In this document: positions 1-6,141 of the stretch, one piece after another
How positions within the stretch are numbered: the first letter of the stretch is position 1
Layout: the number at the start of each line of letters is the position of its first letter
DNA from: Candidatus Heimdallarchaeota archaeon
GTDB lineage: Archaea > Asgardarchaeota > Heimdallarchaeia > Heimdallarchaeales > Kariarchaeaceae
Direction of reading: 5' to 3'
DNA: 13,630 bases
Assembly: GCA_021399405.1 (NCBI GenBank)
Contig: JAAFKL010000250.1
Location: 1-13,630 of the forward strand
Position numbers and translations under genes: made by a program
Notes under the pieces: model-generated
Seen by the model: only the letters and a program-made list of their open reading frames with translations
Databases searched by the model: none
Told to the model about the DNA's origin: nothing

Positions 1-233
1 CTCCGTCTATCTTTTCTGATTATCTCAGTTGAATCCCAACCTTTCGGTGCAACTTTTCGAATTCTCTCATTTATTAGGACAGCCTTTATCTGGCTTGATC
101 TATGCTGATTTTTCAATTGGTTTTTTATAGCTTGACGTAATACTTCACTCCAATTAACGGTAGGATGTTTTTCCATCTCATTTTTCATATCTTCAGAAAT
201 TCTGACACTTACTGTTGGCATCGTTTTACTCAT
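1..233 (-). CDS. vapB: VapB-type ribbon-helix-helix antitoxin (C-terminus cut by window edge)
   Basis: The 77 visible codons begin MSKTMPTVSVRISEDMKNEM, continue with NWSEVLRQAIKNQL and end near GWDSTEIIRKDRR. The TVSVRIS beta-strand, the NWSEVLRQAI helix and the WDSTEIIRK tail are the usual layout of archaeal VapB antitoxins. In that family an N-terminal ribbon-helix-helix DNA-binding domain is followed by a C-terminal tail that blocks the VapC nuclease. Family length is about 75-90 residues, so only a few residues should be missing. The ATG at 233 lies about 24 bases after a TATA-like element that sits inside a palindrome (251-266), as expected for an autoregulated toxin-antitoxin operon. 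A partner vapC would normally follow beyond the left edge and cannot be seen. The function call is from motif recognition, not a database search. Confidence 0.8.
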   Translation of the reverse strand, partial: MSKTMPTVSVRISEDMKNEMEKHPTVNWSEVLRQAIKNQLKNQHRSSQIKAVLINERIRKVAPKGWDSTEIIRKDRR

Positions 234-250
234 GTTATATTTGTAGTACT

Positions 251-266
251 GTAATATAAATATTAC
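251..266. promoter_or_regulatory. Palindrome over the putative vapB TATA box (likely VapB operator)
   Basis: GTAATAT-AA-ATATTAC is a perfect 7+2+7 inverted repeat. Read on the minus strand it contains the TATA-like ATATTTATAT, centred about 25 bases before the vapB ATG at 233. VapB/VapBC complexes usually bind inverted repeats in their own promoter, so this is a good operator candidate. The palindrome is seen directly; binding is inferred. Confidence 0.45.
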
Positions 267-421
267 TAAACTTCAATTATTTCCAATTCAAACTGCACTA
301 CATCATTTATTTCTTCAAAATCCTTATCCAGAGTTATTAGTGTTAAAAAATAATAAAATGCAGGTGGTGCAATACAGAAATCAATTAGTATTTTTTCTCT
401 TCCCTTCTTTATAAATTTGTA
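266..421 (-). pseudogene. C-terminal remnant of a VapC (PIN-domain) toxin
   Basis: A 51-residue open frame with no ATG starts directly after an in-frame TAA and ends with TAG at 266-268. It reads ...KGREKILIDFCIAPPAF..., then LITLDKDFEEIND, and ends ELEIIEV. The D-x-x-I-A-x-x-A block, nine residues, then L-I-T-L-D-K-D-F is the spacing of the C-terminal half of VapC PIN domains, which includes the last acidic metal-binding residues. The N-terminal half with the first catalytic Asp and Glu is absent, because the neighbouring gene ends only about 30 bases upstream. It therefore looks like a deletion remnant and not an active RNase. Its stop codon touches the palindrome in the vapB promoter. Confidence 0.6.
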
Positions 422-451
422 TTACTCCTACGATCTAAGCAATCTTTTCAC

Positions 452-805
452 TCAACTGACTCGTTTGGTCGCTGAATTCCATTTGGTAAATTTCATTCTT
501 TCGTCTGTGGGGCTGAGAACCTCAATTCCCTGAAGGATTAAATATTCATCAAGGATACAGATCGCATCATTTGCCTTACCGCATCCTTTCCACAATACCT
601 TGACAGATGAGTCTTTAGAATATTCCTTTTTACCGCTACAATATGAATAGATCATTAAGTATTTGTGGTTTGGGTGGAGGGGCATTCTATCACCTCGTTT
701 GTACACGTCCATAAGAGAATAGAGCTGTTTGGTCTGCCAACTGGGAATAATTGCGCCGCAATCCCAGCAATTACCATCTTCCTCGACAGTGTCAAACATT
801 CCCAT
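452..805 (-). CDS. Small cysteine-rich MGMFD-type hypothetical protein
   Basis: The product is 117 residues with no signal peptide or membrane segment. It starts MGMFDTV, then has NCWDCGAIIPSWQTKQL (C13, C16) and later C56, C75 and C83. The start MGMFDT followed by a Cys-x2-Cys-Gly knuckle and a W/F-QTK segment resembles a group of uncharacterised small proteins found in prokaryotes and phages. The Cys pairs suggest a zinc-ribbon-like site, but only the first pair has clean knuckle spacing. ATG at 805 was chosen because the MGMFD start itself is the recognisable part. It lies between the VapC remnant and the haloalkane dehalogenase, all on the same strand. I do not assign a function. Confidence 0.6.
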   Translation of the reverse strand: MGMFDTVEEDGNCWDCGAIIPSWQTKQLYSLMDVYKRGDRMPLHPNHKYLMIYSYCSGKKEYSKDSSVKVLWKGCGKANDAICILDEYLILQGIEVLSPTDERMKFTKWNSATKRVS

Positions 806-890
806 AGCTATCTACTACAAATAATCATACAATATGTTAAAAAGTACTGATATTTACCAAATCACCAACATAAGAATCCTCTTTTTTAGA

Positions 891-941
891 TCCTAAGATT
901 ATCTGGGTTTGAATAATAAAAAAGATCAATCAATCTTAGGA
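891..941. repeat. 10-bp perfect inverted repeat after the dehalogenase gene
   Basis: TCCTAAGATT (891-900) and AATCTTAGGA (932-941) are exact reverse complements separated by 31 bases. The pair lies 12 bases past the dehalogenase stop codon, in the 147-base gap before the MGMFD gene. It could form a 3' hairpin in the dehalogenase transcript. There is no U-run after it on the minus strand, so it is not a classic intrinsic terminator. Confidence 0.35.
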
Positions 942-952
942 AAAATGGATAA

Positions 953-1852
953 TTACAAATCCTCATACCATTTGGCAATTTCAGTCCCAATCTCATGTGG
1001 GTAATCTTCTTGAATGAAATGCAATCCTTCGCCAAGGTCGACCATCTTGGTATTTTTGAAATTTTCTTTAATAAATGCAACATCACTTTCTTGCGTACCA
1101 ACTCCAGGAGTAACATAAAAACAAAGTTTCGGAATTTCAGTTTCATTTAACCATTCATGATAATTAGAAATAACAGACGCCACATCTGCCGGTTTGCCTT
1201 TAATTGGAATGGATCTTGGCCATGCTAACAATGGAGTTCTACTCTTTGCATTTGGATAGGGACTAGCATAATATTCCTTTTCTTCCTTTGTTAGGTCACG
1301 ATTAATTAAATCTGGCAACATTTTCTTAATAAACATATTAGCCCGTTTGACCATTAAAGAGCCAAAAAATGAATTTCTCATCATCTTAATTGCCAATCTA
1401 ACACTACGTTGCATTTGATCAAAGTTAGGTGCTTTGTACATGGCTTCCATAAATGCAATGGCCTTAACATTCTCACGATGCATATTCGCATAATGAAATC
1501 CTAATCCAGACCCCCAATCATGAAGAACAAGTGTTACGTTTTCTAACTCTAATTCAGCAATAAATGCATCCAGATACTCATAGGAATCATGAAAACCATA
1601 ATCTATATCAGGCTTATCTGATTGTCCCATTCCAATTAAATCCGGAGCAATACATCGAGCAGAACTTGAAAGGTACGGAATGATGTTCCTCCAAAGATAT
1701 GATGAGGTTGGATTCCCATGTAAGAATAAAATTGGATCTCCATTACCTTCATCGATATAATGTATTTTACTTCCTTTAATTTCTATAAATTTAGATTCAA
1801 AGGGAAAATCGGCTGAGATTTCCCTTTCAACTGTTTTTGATTTTGTTGACAT
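953..1852 (-). CDS. dhaA: Haloalkane dehalogenase (alpha/beta hydrolase, HLD-II-like)
   Basis: The 299-residue product closely follows the haloalkane dehalogenase family, which hydrolyses carbon-halogen bonds through an Asp nucleophile to give an alcohol, halide and a proton. The motif HGNPTSSYLWRNIIPYL carries the halide-binding Asn47. LVLHDWGSGLGFHYA carries nucleophile Asp112 and halide-binding Trp113. AFMEAM carries Glu136 as the catalytic acid, and GEGLHFIQEDYP carries base His278. Asp-His-Glu with Asn+Trp as halide ligands is the subfamily II pattern (DhaA/LinB type). Length is normal and there is no signal peptide, so it should be cytosolic. ATG at 1852 has a TATA-like box at 1893-1903. 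The true substrate cannot be read from sequence, and the gene symbol is by analogy. The nearest other catabolic gene is not in view, so this looks like a stand-alone, possibly transferred gene. Confidence 0.88.
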   Translation of the reverse strand: MSTKSKTVEREISADFPFESKFIEIKGSKIHYIDEGNGDPILFLHGNPTSSYLWRNIIPYLSSSARCIAPDLIGMGQSDKPDIDYGFHDSYEYLDAFIAELELENVTLVLHDWGSGLGFHYANMHRENVKAIAFMEAMYKAPNFDQMQRSVRLAIKMMRNSFFGSLMVKRANMFIKKMLPDLINRDLTKEEKEYYASPYPNAKSRTPLLAWPRSIPIKGKPADVASVISNYHEWLNETEIPKLCFYVTPGVGTQESDVAFIKENFKNTKMVDLGEGLHFIQEDYPHEIGTEIAKWYEDL

Positions 1853-1892
1853 ATGTTATCACTATTTGACTTCTATTGAATACTGGTTTAGT

Positions 1893-1919
1893 TTTATAAA
1901 TATTTTGGAATGATCATTC
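1893..1919 (-). promoter_or_regulatory. Dehalogenase promoter: TATA-like box with adjacent 12-bp palindrome
   Basis: On the minus strand AATATTTATAAA (centre about 1897) would place transcription start near 1871, about 18 bases before the ATG at 1852. Immediately upstream, GAATGATCATTC (1908-1919) is a perfect 12-bp palindrome next to the position of an archaeal BRE. A regulator bound there could recruit or block TFB. The sequences are visible; the role is inferred. Confidence 0.45.
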
Positions 1920-2014
1920 TGTTTTGGTCTGAATTCGAATAAATTTAAATATACAACAAAAGTTACTGAATATCAAACATTAAAATATAAAAATAGATAA
2001 TTAGAGTGGAATAT

Positions 2015-2082
2015 AAATGATCAATCATTTTAAGGAATAATCAATTATCTAATGATACTTATTGTTAATGGATCAATCATTA
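2015..2082. promoter_or_regulatory. Two further AATGAT/ATCATT dyads upstream of the dehalogenase
   Basis: AAATGAT-CA-ATCATTT (2015-2030) is a perfect 7+2+7 dyad. TAATGGAT-CA-ATCATTA (2066-2082) is the same dyad with one extra G. Both contain GATCAATCATT, and they share the AATGAT half-site with the promoter palindrome at 1908-1919. Together they suggest three binding sites for one dimeric regulator. In this AT-rich gap chance cannot be excluded. Confidence 0.35.
2029..2060. repeat. Diverged copy of the 3' end of the charge-block gene
   Basis: Positions 2029-2060 match 4217-4248 at 29 of 32 bases, without gaps. Both contain TTTAAGGAA, AATCAATTA, CTAATGAT and CTT, each block separated by one mismatch. 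At 4217-4248 this covers the last codons, the stop and the first 20 bases downstream of the secreted charge-block gene. The copy here no longer reads as the same protein. Confidence 0.45.
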
Positions 2083-2125
2083 TACTCAAGCTGTACAATA
2101 GGAATTTATAATTTTTTAAAGGGAT

Positions 2126-2278
2126 TTAGCAGCGAGCCAATGTCATTTTTGAACTTTGAGTGCAAACACCATTGGTTAAGCTTCCACCTAGAGATAAACC
2201 AATTAAAACAATAATTGGTATTGAATTTACGAGTTTTGTCGTGATCAGATATTTTAAAGACATTATAATTGCTGTCAT
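2126..2278 (-). CDS. Possible 50-residue membrane or secreted peptide
   Basis: An open frame starts at ATG 2278, with a second in-frame ATG at 2263, and stops with TAA at 2126-2128. It encodes a basic start (SLKYLITTK), a hydrophobic core (NSIPIIVLIGLSLGGSL) and a short polar Cys-containing tail (NGVCTQSS). That could be a single-span peptide or a signal peptide left over from a broken secreted-protein gene. No ribosome-binding site or homologue is evident. It is the only coding signal I see in the gap of about 500 bases from 1853 to 2349, which otherwise holds the dyads and the 32-base repeat. Chance remains a real alternative. Confidence 0.25.
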   Translation of the reverse strand: MTAIIMSLKYLITTKLVNSIPIIVLIGLSLGGSLTNGVCTQSSKMTLARC

Positions 2279-2349
2279 GCACTAATTTCTAAATCAAGTA
2301 TTATAACTTGGAAGCAAAATAGACATAGAGGGGACCGAAAATATTGTTT

Positions 2350-4125
2350 TTACTTTTTCTCAATTATTATTTCGATTGGTAGATCTAATGGTTTTTCAAA
2401 TGTTGAATACAAAATTTCATCCGAAATTAAATACCTGATGAATTCTTTAAATTCAATTTTGTTCTCTTCAAATTCATCGAGTAAATTAATCAAGTTATCA
2501 ATTTCCTTAATTTGGTGATTTTTATTTATTGAAATTAGTTTATGTTTATATCCAGATAAATCCCCAGAAACAGCATTCCGAATTAATTCATTCTTTAGTA
2601 TCATGAGGGTATAGGGTGAATTAGATAAATTTTCTGATGCAAAATTTGCTAAATCAGATAATTTCTCCATGACATCGTCACTACTTGTGGCTTGATCTAA
2701 GATAAATTCATAAAATAATAACAAAACTTGAATATATCTAAGATAATCCTTTTGGGTTTTTTCAAGCAAATTCCTCAATTGTATTTCAATTTGTGTGATA
2801 GCTCTTTCATCTATAATTTTGTGAAGTGTTGCTTTAATATGAAATCTCAGTTCTATCAGATTTTTATATATTCTTGAAACAGGAATGTCTTCGGAAAGAG
2901 TTGATAGGAAATCAAGGTATTTTTCAACATCATTTATTTGCTTGAAATGCCCTAATTTAATCCCTTGCATAATAAACCCAAAAATATCTTTAATGATAAA
3001 TAATGGGCTGATGTCTTCAGAATCATGCCTCTGGTCCATCACATATTCTATAAAATTATTAGATAAATTATACAAATCTTCGAATCTATTAGTAAACCTA
3101 TACAGAAACAATTTTGATTTATAACTAATGAATCGAAAATAAAACCTTTCGTTGGAATTTGACTTTTGTTCCATTTTATTGATAATTGGCCTAATTTGGT
3201 CAATTTTACCTTCTCCTTCAAGTATTTCAATAAGAGATAAATTTAATAATCCATAAATTACATAGTCAAATTCTTCGAGATTTTTTTCCTCCATTAAAGT
3301 AATCGCACTTCTCAAGTGAGATTTCGCAAGATCATTATATTTTGATTTAATAGCAACTTCTGTCAATAGATGATGAGAATTGACAACATCGAAATAGGAT
3401 TGGTGCTTCGTGGCTTTGTAAATTAATTCTTCTAACAAAGAAATAATTTTAGGGGTGTCTTCAGCATCATCAATCCAATCTAAAGTTTGAGCAAGTAAAT
3501 AATTTAGAAATATCTCATCATAATCTATTAAATCAGTATCCCAATTAGGTTCCATATATACTGGTTTCATTCGAGCAAGTCTTTTATTAATTAATTGAAG
3601 TCTCTCACTCTCTGAGAATTGTATTTCAAGCAAAGTAAATGCTTTTTCAAATTCTATTTTTGCTTCATTCAACTTTCCCCACCGCATCAAGATCCGACCC
3701 TTCAAGCATGTATATCTGAAATCAGCATATTTATCATCCAAAGTTTCTCCATAATTCAATATCTGTTCTAATTCGATCATCGCCTCTCGATGATGGAAAC
3801 TGCGAAAGTATCTACTTAGTTTTAATTTGTGTTCTAACATGATACTGTCTTTATTTGTTTCATTCATTGGAAACAATCTGTTAAAGCCTGGTTGCACAAT
3901 CCAATCTTTGTTGTCAAGAAACACCGACCCAACAAAATCTAGTAATTGTACATCGATAACTCCAAATTTATCAATCGCAAGTTTCAAACCTAATACTTTC
4001 TGATTTTTCAAATCAGTAAATCTTGTATTCTTACCAATATCCGTCAAATATTCTTTAGCAGCAAATTTTCTTTTTGGATCTCTTGTTTTGCTTTTCCTAT
4101 GGTCAAAGATCTCTTTTGGGAGCAA
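2350..4125 (-). CDS. Large TPR-like helical-repeat protein
   Basis: The product is 591 residues with no signal peptide or membrane segment and is rich in Lys, Glu, Ile and Leu. The first 35 residues are strongly basic (HRKSKTRDPKRKFAAK). Residues about 100-590 look all-helical. Residues 135-170 (LKGRILMRWGKLNEAKIEFEKAF) fit the TPR consensus, and later stretches such as HHLLTEVAIKSKYNDLAKSHL fit it more loosely. Such proteins generally act as protein-interaction scaffolds; no catalytic motif is visible. The start is odd: the frame opens with TTG at 4125 directly after an in-frame TAA, and the first in-frame ATG is residue 87. AAGGA lies 12 bases before the TTG and a TATA-like TAAATATAAT about 25 bases before it, which supports the TTG. 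I do not know its partners. Confidence 0.7.
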   Translation of the reverse strand: MLPKEIFDHRKSKTRDPKRKFAAKEYLTDIGKNTRFTDLKNQKVLGLKLAIDKFGVIDVQLLDFVGSVFLDNKDWIVQPGFNRLFPMNETNKDSIMLEHKLKLSRYFRSFHHREAMIELEQILNYGETLDDKYADFRYTCLKGRILMRWGKLNEAKIEFEKAFTLLEIQFSESERLQLINKRLARMKPVYMEPNWDTDLIDYDEIFLNYLLAQTLDWIDDAEDTPKIISLLEELIYKATKHQSYFDVVNSHHLLTEVAIKSKYNDLAKSHLRSAITLMEEKNLEEFDYVIYGLLNLSLIEILEGEGKIDQIRPIINKMEQKSNSNERFYFRFISYKSKLFLYRFTNRFEDLYNLSNNFIEYVMDQRHDSEDISPLFIIKDIFGFIMQGIKLGHFKQINDVEKYLDFLSTLSEDIPVSRIYKNLIELRFHIKATLHKIIDERAITQIEIQLRNLLEKTQKDYLRYIQVLLLFYEFILDQATSSDDVMEKLSDLANFASENLSNSPYTLMILKNELIRNAVSGDLSGYKHKLISINKNHQIKEIDNLINLLDEFEENKIEFKEFIRYLISDEILYSTFEKPLDLPIEIIIEKK

Positions 4126-4216
4126 TTAATGTCTAATCCTTTATTATATTTAGATTAATATTATTTCAATTTATTCCACACAAGACATTCTGTTTTATAC
4201 ATATATAATTAATAAA

Positions 4217-4248
4217 TTTAAGGAAAAATCAATTACCTAATGATGCTT
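4217..4248. repeat. Second copy of the 32-base repeat, over the charge-block gene stop
   Basis: This is the partner of 2029-2060 (29 of 32 bases identical). It spans the stop codon (4237-4239), the final His/Lys codons and 20 bases of downstream sequence, so the conserved part is partly non-coding. It could be a duplicated gene end or a conserved 3' processing or termination element. Confidence 0.45.
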
Positions 4249-4572
4249 GTCGTGATGTTTTGATTTTTTGTTTCGTCGATGTTTGTGTTTCTTATCCTTT
4301 TTGTGTTTCTTATCCTTTTTGTGTTTCTTATCCTTCTTGTCCTTTTTGTCTTTTTTATCATCATCGTCGTCGACATCAGGTACTTCTGGGACAGGGTCTT
4401 CTGGAACTGGATCCTCTGGTGCTGGGTCAGGATCTGGTAGTGGATCAGGGTCGGGGATTGGAGTATCAGGGACAGTTGGATCAAGTGATCGTGCGTTCGT
4501 AGAAATGTTTGTAGTTGCAACATACGTTAAGAGTAGCAGAGTTAACATTACAACTAGTTTTTTGGGCTGCAT
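4237..4572 (-). CDS. Secreted charge-block low-complexity protein (Pro/Asp, Asp5, Lys/Asp/His)
   Basis: The product is 111 residues. A signal peptide comes first (MQPKKLVVMLTLLLLTYVAT, cleavage likely near residues 22-28). Residues about 30-67 are an acidic proline-rich block with PDPDP and PEDPVPEDP repeats. DDDDD follows at about 68-72. Residues 73-111 are a strongly basic block of KKDKKH-type repeats ending HHDKHH. ATG at 4572 is preferred over TTG at 4575 because GAGGAAA lies five bases before the ATG. No anchor follows, so the mature protein should be exported and intrinsically disordered, with opposite charges at its two ends. The His/Asp-rich tail could bind metal ions, or the basic block could bind acidic surface polymers; both ideas are inference. 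No known family is recognised. Confidence 0.65.
   Translation of the reverse strand: MQPKKLVVMLTLLLLTYVATTNISTNARSLDPTVPDTPIPDPDPLPDPDPAPEDPVPEDPVPEVPDVDDDDDKKDKKDKKDKKHKKDKKHKKDKKHKHRRNKKSKHHDKHH
4273..4344. repeat. 18-bp tandem repeat in the Lys/His block
   Basis: CTTATCCTTTTTGTGTTT occurs twice perfectly in tandem (4291-4308, 4309-4326), with degenerate partial copies on each side. Each unit encodes six residues of the KKHKKD type on the minus strand. Nearly identical DNA copies point to recent slippage expansion, so length may vary between strains. Confidence 0.8.
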
Positions 4573-4921
4573 CAAATTTCCTCTTTAATATTAATAGGGC
4601 ATTGAGTTATTTATTGATATTTGCGGGCAAAGTTCCTAGGAAATATGTTCGGTGTAATTTCATTTATATATTTCAATAAGTATTATTCGCCACCATTTAT
4701 TGTCCTCAGATTGTAATGATGCAAATTCGATAAAACCAATTTTTTCTAGTAAAATCACGTATTTTTCCTTAACCTAGAAATTTAAGATCATAATTGAAAC
4801 TTCCATTCCGCTCCAAATAAACGATTCACAACAATACTAATTCCCTTTTTGTTAACCATCACGCAGCAAAAGAAGGTTATTCTGGCAAAAGCCTAAGATA
4901 GAGAGATTCTAATTTTACATC
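4573..4921. other. Intergenic gap between divergent genes
   Basis: These 349 bases separate the minus-strand charge-block gene from the plus-strand lipocalin-like gene and must hold both promoters. Near the left end is the Shine-Dalgarno-like GAGGAAA of the charge-block gene (minus strand, about 4577-4583). TATA-like AT-rich runs occur, for example around 4661-4672, but none has a convincing spacing to 4922. I see no RNA gene, repeat array or further coding frame. Confidence 0.4.
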
Positions 4922-6016
4922 ATGGACCTTCAAGATATCAAAGATCGACTAATCAATTCAGCTAACTTATCAAAAAATCATATTAATGATTTGGTGACAA
5001 AAACCAAAGAAGTGGGTGAACGAGCCAAAAGTTGGAGGAAACGAGATTCTGAGGGGAAAGAGAGGGAAATTAATGATTTTTTATTTACAGCTGATGAACT
5101 CCCAACATTTGGTAAAGAATATTGGTTTTTCTTATTAACTGGAAATGAAAATAGTCACAAGGATCAGTTGATGGTGAGTTTCGGGAGAAATCGAGGTCAT
5201 TCAATGCAAATTGATGATAGCATGCAATTTCAAGATGGTGATAATTATCATGGTGGAATCGGTGAAATATGGTTTTATGATAATGGTAAGACAACTAAAT
5301 TTGGAAAGTTAGGTGGAAAAATTATTACATCTGAACATAGTGTTTCCTTTACAACTGATGAATATGAAGCAATATTTTCTAGAGCGTATCCTGAGTTTAA
5401 CTTATCTGTTACAAAAGGTGGAACAAAAATAGTTGATATTCAAACTACAATGCCAAAAATTGGGGATTCAATGGAGTTTTTTACGATCGATAAAATGAAT
5501 TTCGGTGTTGAGGTGGGGAATGTATATCTTGATTATACAGGGAAACTATCAGGGGGGGAATTTGTGGGTAGGGCATATATGCAAAAGGTTGTGATGTCTG
5601 CACCGTTTATACCATGGTATTGGGGAAGATTCATTTTTGAAAATGGTTCTGTGATGGTATTCTTCCTTCTTTGGGTTGAACTACCAGGCATTTCTAAAAC
5701 GATTTACTCACAGGGTAAATTCTATGACGTTGAAGCTCAAACCTATCATAAGTTTGATGACTTTGAGATAAAGCGAACAAAGAATACAGACTACTGGACT
5801 CTGACACATGATTCTGAAGAGAAGAATGTATATGTTCTGATGGAATCATATACTAACAATGTTTTCGTGATGAAATCAAGAGGCGAGTTTAACTACGATG
5901 AGATGTTTGTTGAAATAAAAGAAATTAGAATAAAAATTGGTGATCGGATTTATGATGAGAATGAATTCGGTAAGGGATCTGGTTCCTTGGAAGCAGCAAC
6001 AGGGTTTGCTTTTTAA
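4922..6016 (+). CDS. Lipocalin-like (CrtC/AttH/tocopherol cyclase-type) beta-rich protein, tentative
   Basis: The product is 364 residues with no signal peptide. The first 50 residues form a charged amphipathic helix rich in Lys, Arg and Glu (DLVTKTKEVGERAKSWRKR). The rest is strand-rich, with EYWFFLLTG at about 66 and a central block GRAYMQKVVMSAPFIPWYWG (217-236) followed by FENGSVMVFF. A G-x-x-Y segment, a few residues, then P-W-Y-W-G and a strand ending in an N/D-G turn is the centre of the double-lipocalin fold shared by CrtC-type hydratases, AttH and tocopherol cyclase. Those proteins bind isoprenoids or other hydrophobic ligands. I see no proven catalytic residue, so enzyme or lipid carrier are both open. 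It precedes the beta-helix surface gene by 125 bases. The fold call is moderate to weak. Confidence 0.4.
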   Translation: MDLQDIKDRLINSANLSKNHINDLVTKTKEVGERAKSWRKRDSEGKEREINDFLFTADELPTFGKEYWFFLLTGNENSHKDQLMVSFGRNRGHSMQIDDSMQFQDGDNYHGGIGEIWFYDNGKTTKFGKLGGKIITSEHSVSFTTDEYEAIFSRAYPEFNLSVTKGGTKIVDIQTTMPKIGDSMEFFTIDKMNFGVEVGNVYLDYTGKLSGGEFVGRAYMQKVVMSAPFIPWYWGRFIFENGSVMVFFLLWVELPGISKTIYSQGKFYDVEAQTYHKFDDFEIKRTKNTDYWTLTHDSEEKNVYVLMESYTNNVFVMKSRGEFNYDEMFVEIKEIRIKIGDRIYDENEFGKGSGSLEAATGFAF

Positions 6017-6141
6017 CATCGTAAATTTATAAATATTGCATAATTAGCTTTTATCAAATTATCCTTAGAAAATTAATGGTAAGATCCTTCAGAGTAACCA
6101 TTTAAAATTATTAGCGATCATTTCAATTTAACTTGAATATA

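Noticed and set aside
886..1146. Minus-strand 86-residue frame
   Set aside because: It overlaps the C-terminus of the haloalkane dehalogenase in another frame and has no recognisable motif.
2198..2219. 8-bp inverted repeat ACCAATTA/TAATTGGT
   Set aside because: Short, AT-rich and within the possible 50-residue frame; easily due to chance.
4291..4344. Possible CRISPR-like repeats
   Set aside because: The 18-bp units are directly tandem with no spacers and lie in a coding frame.
4233..4523. Minus-strand frame of 96 residues rich in Arg-Ile-Lys-Asn-Thr
   Set aside because: It is a shifted reading of the same repeat and lacks the signal peptide and ribosome-binding site.
4268..4588. Plus-strand open frames of about 80-106 residues rich in Phe-Leu-Ser-Cys and Gly-Ser
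   Set aside because: They are the antisense reading of the Lys/Asp/His tandem repeat and Pro/Asp block; the minus-strand frame has a signal peptide and a ribosome-binding site.
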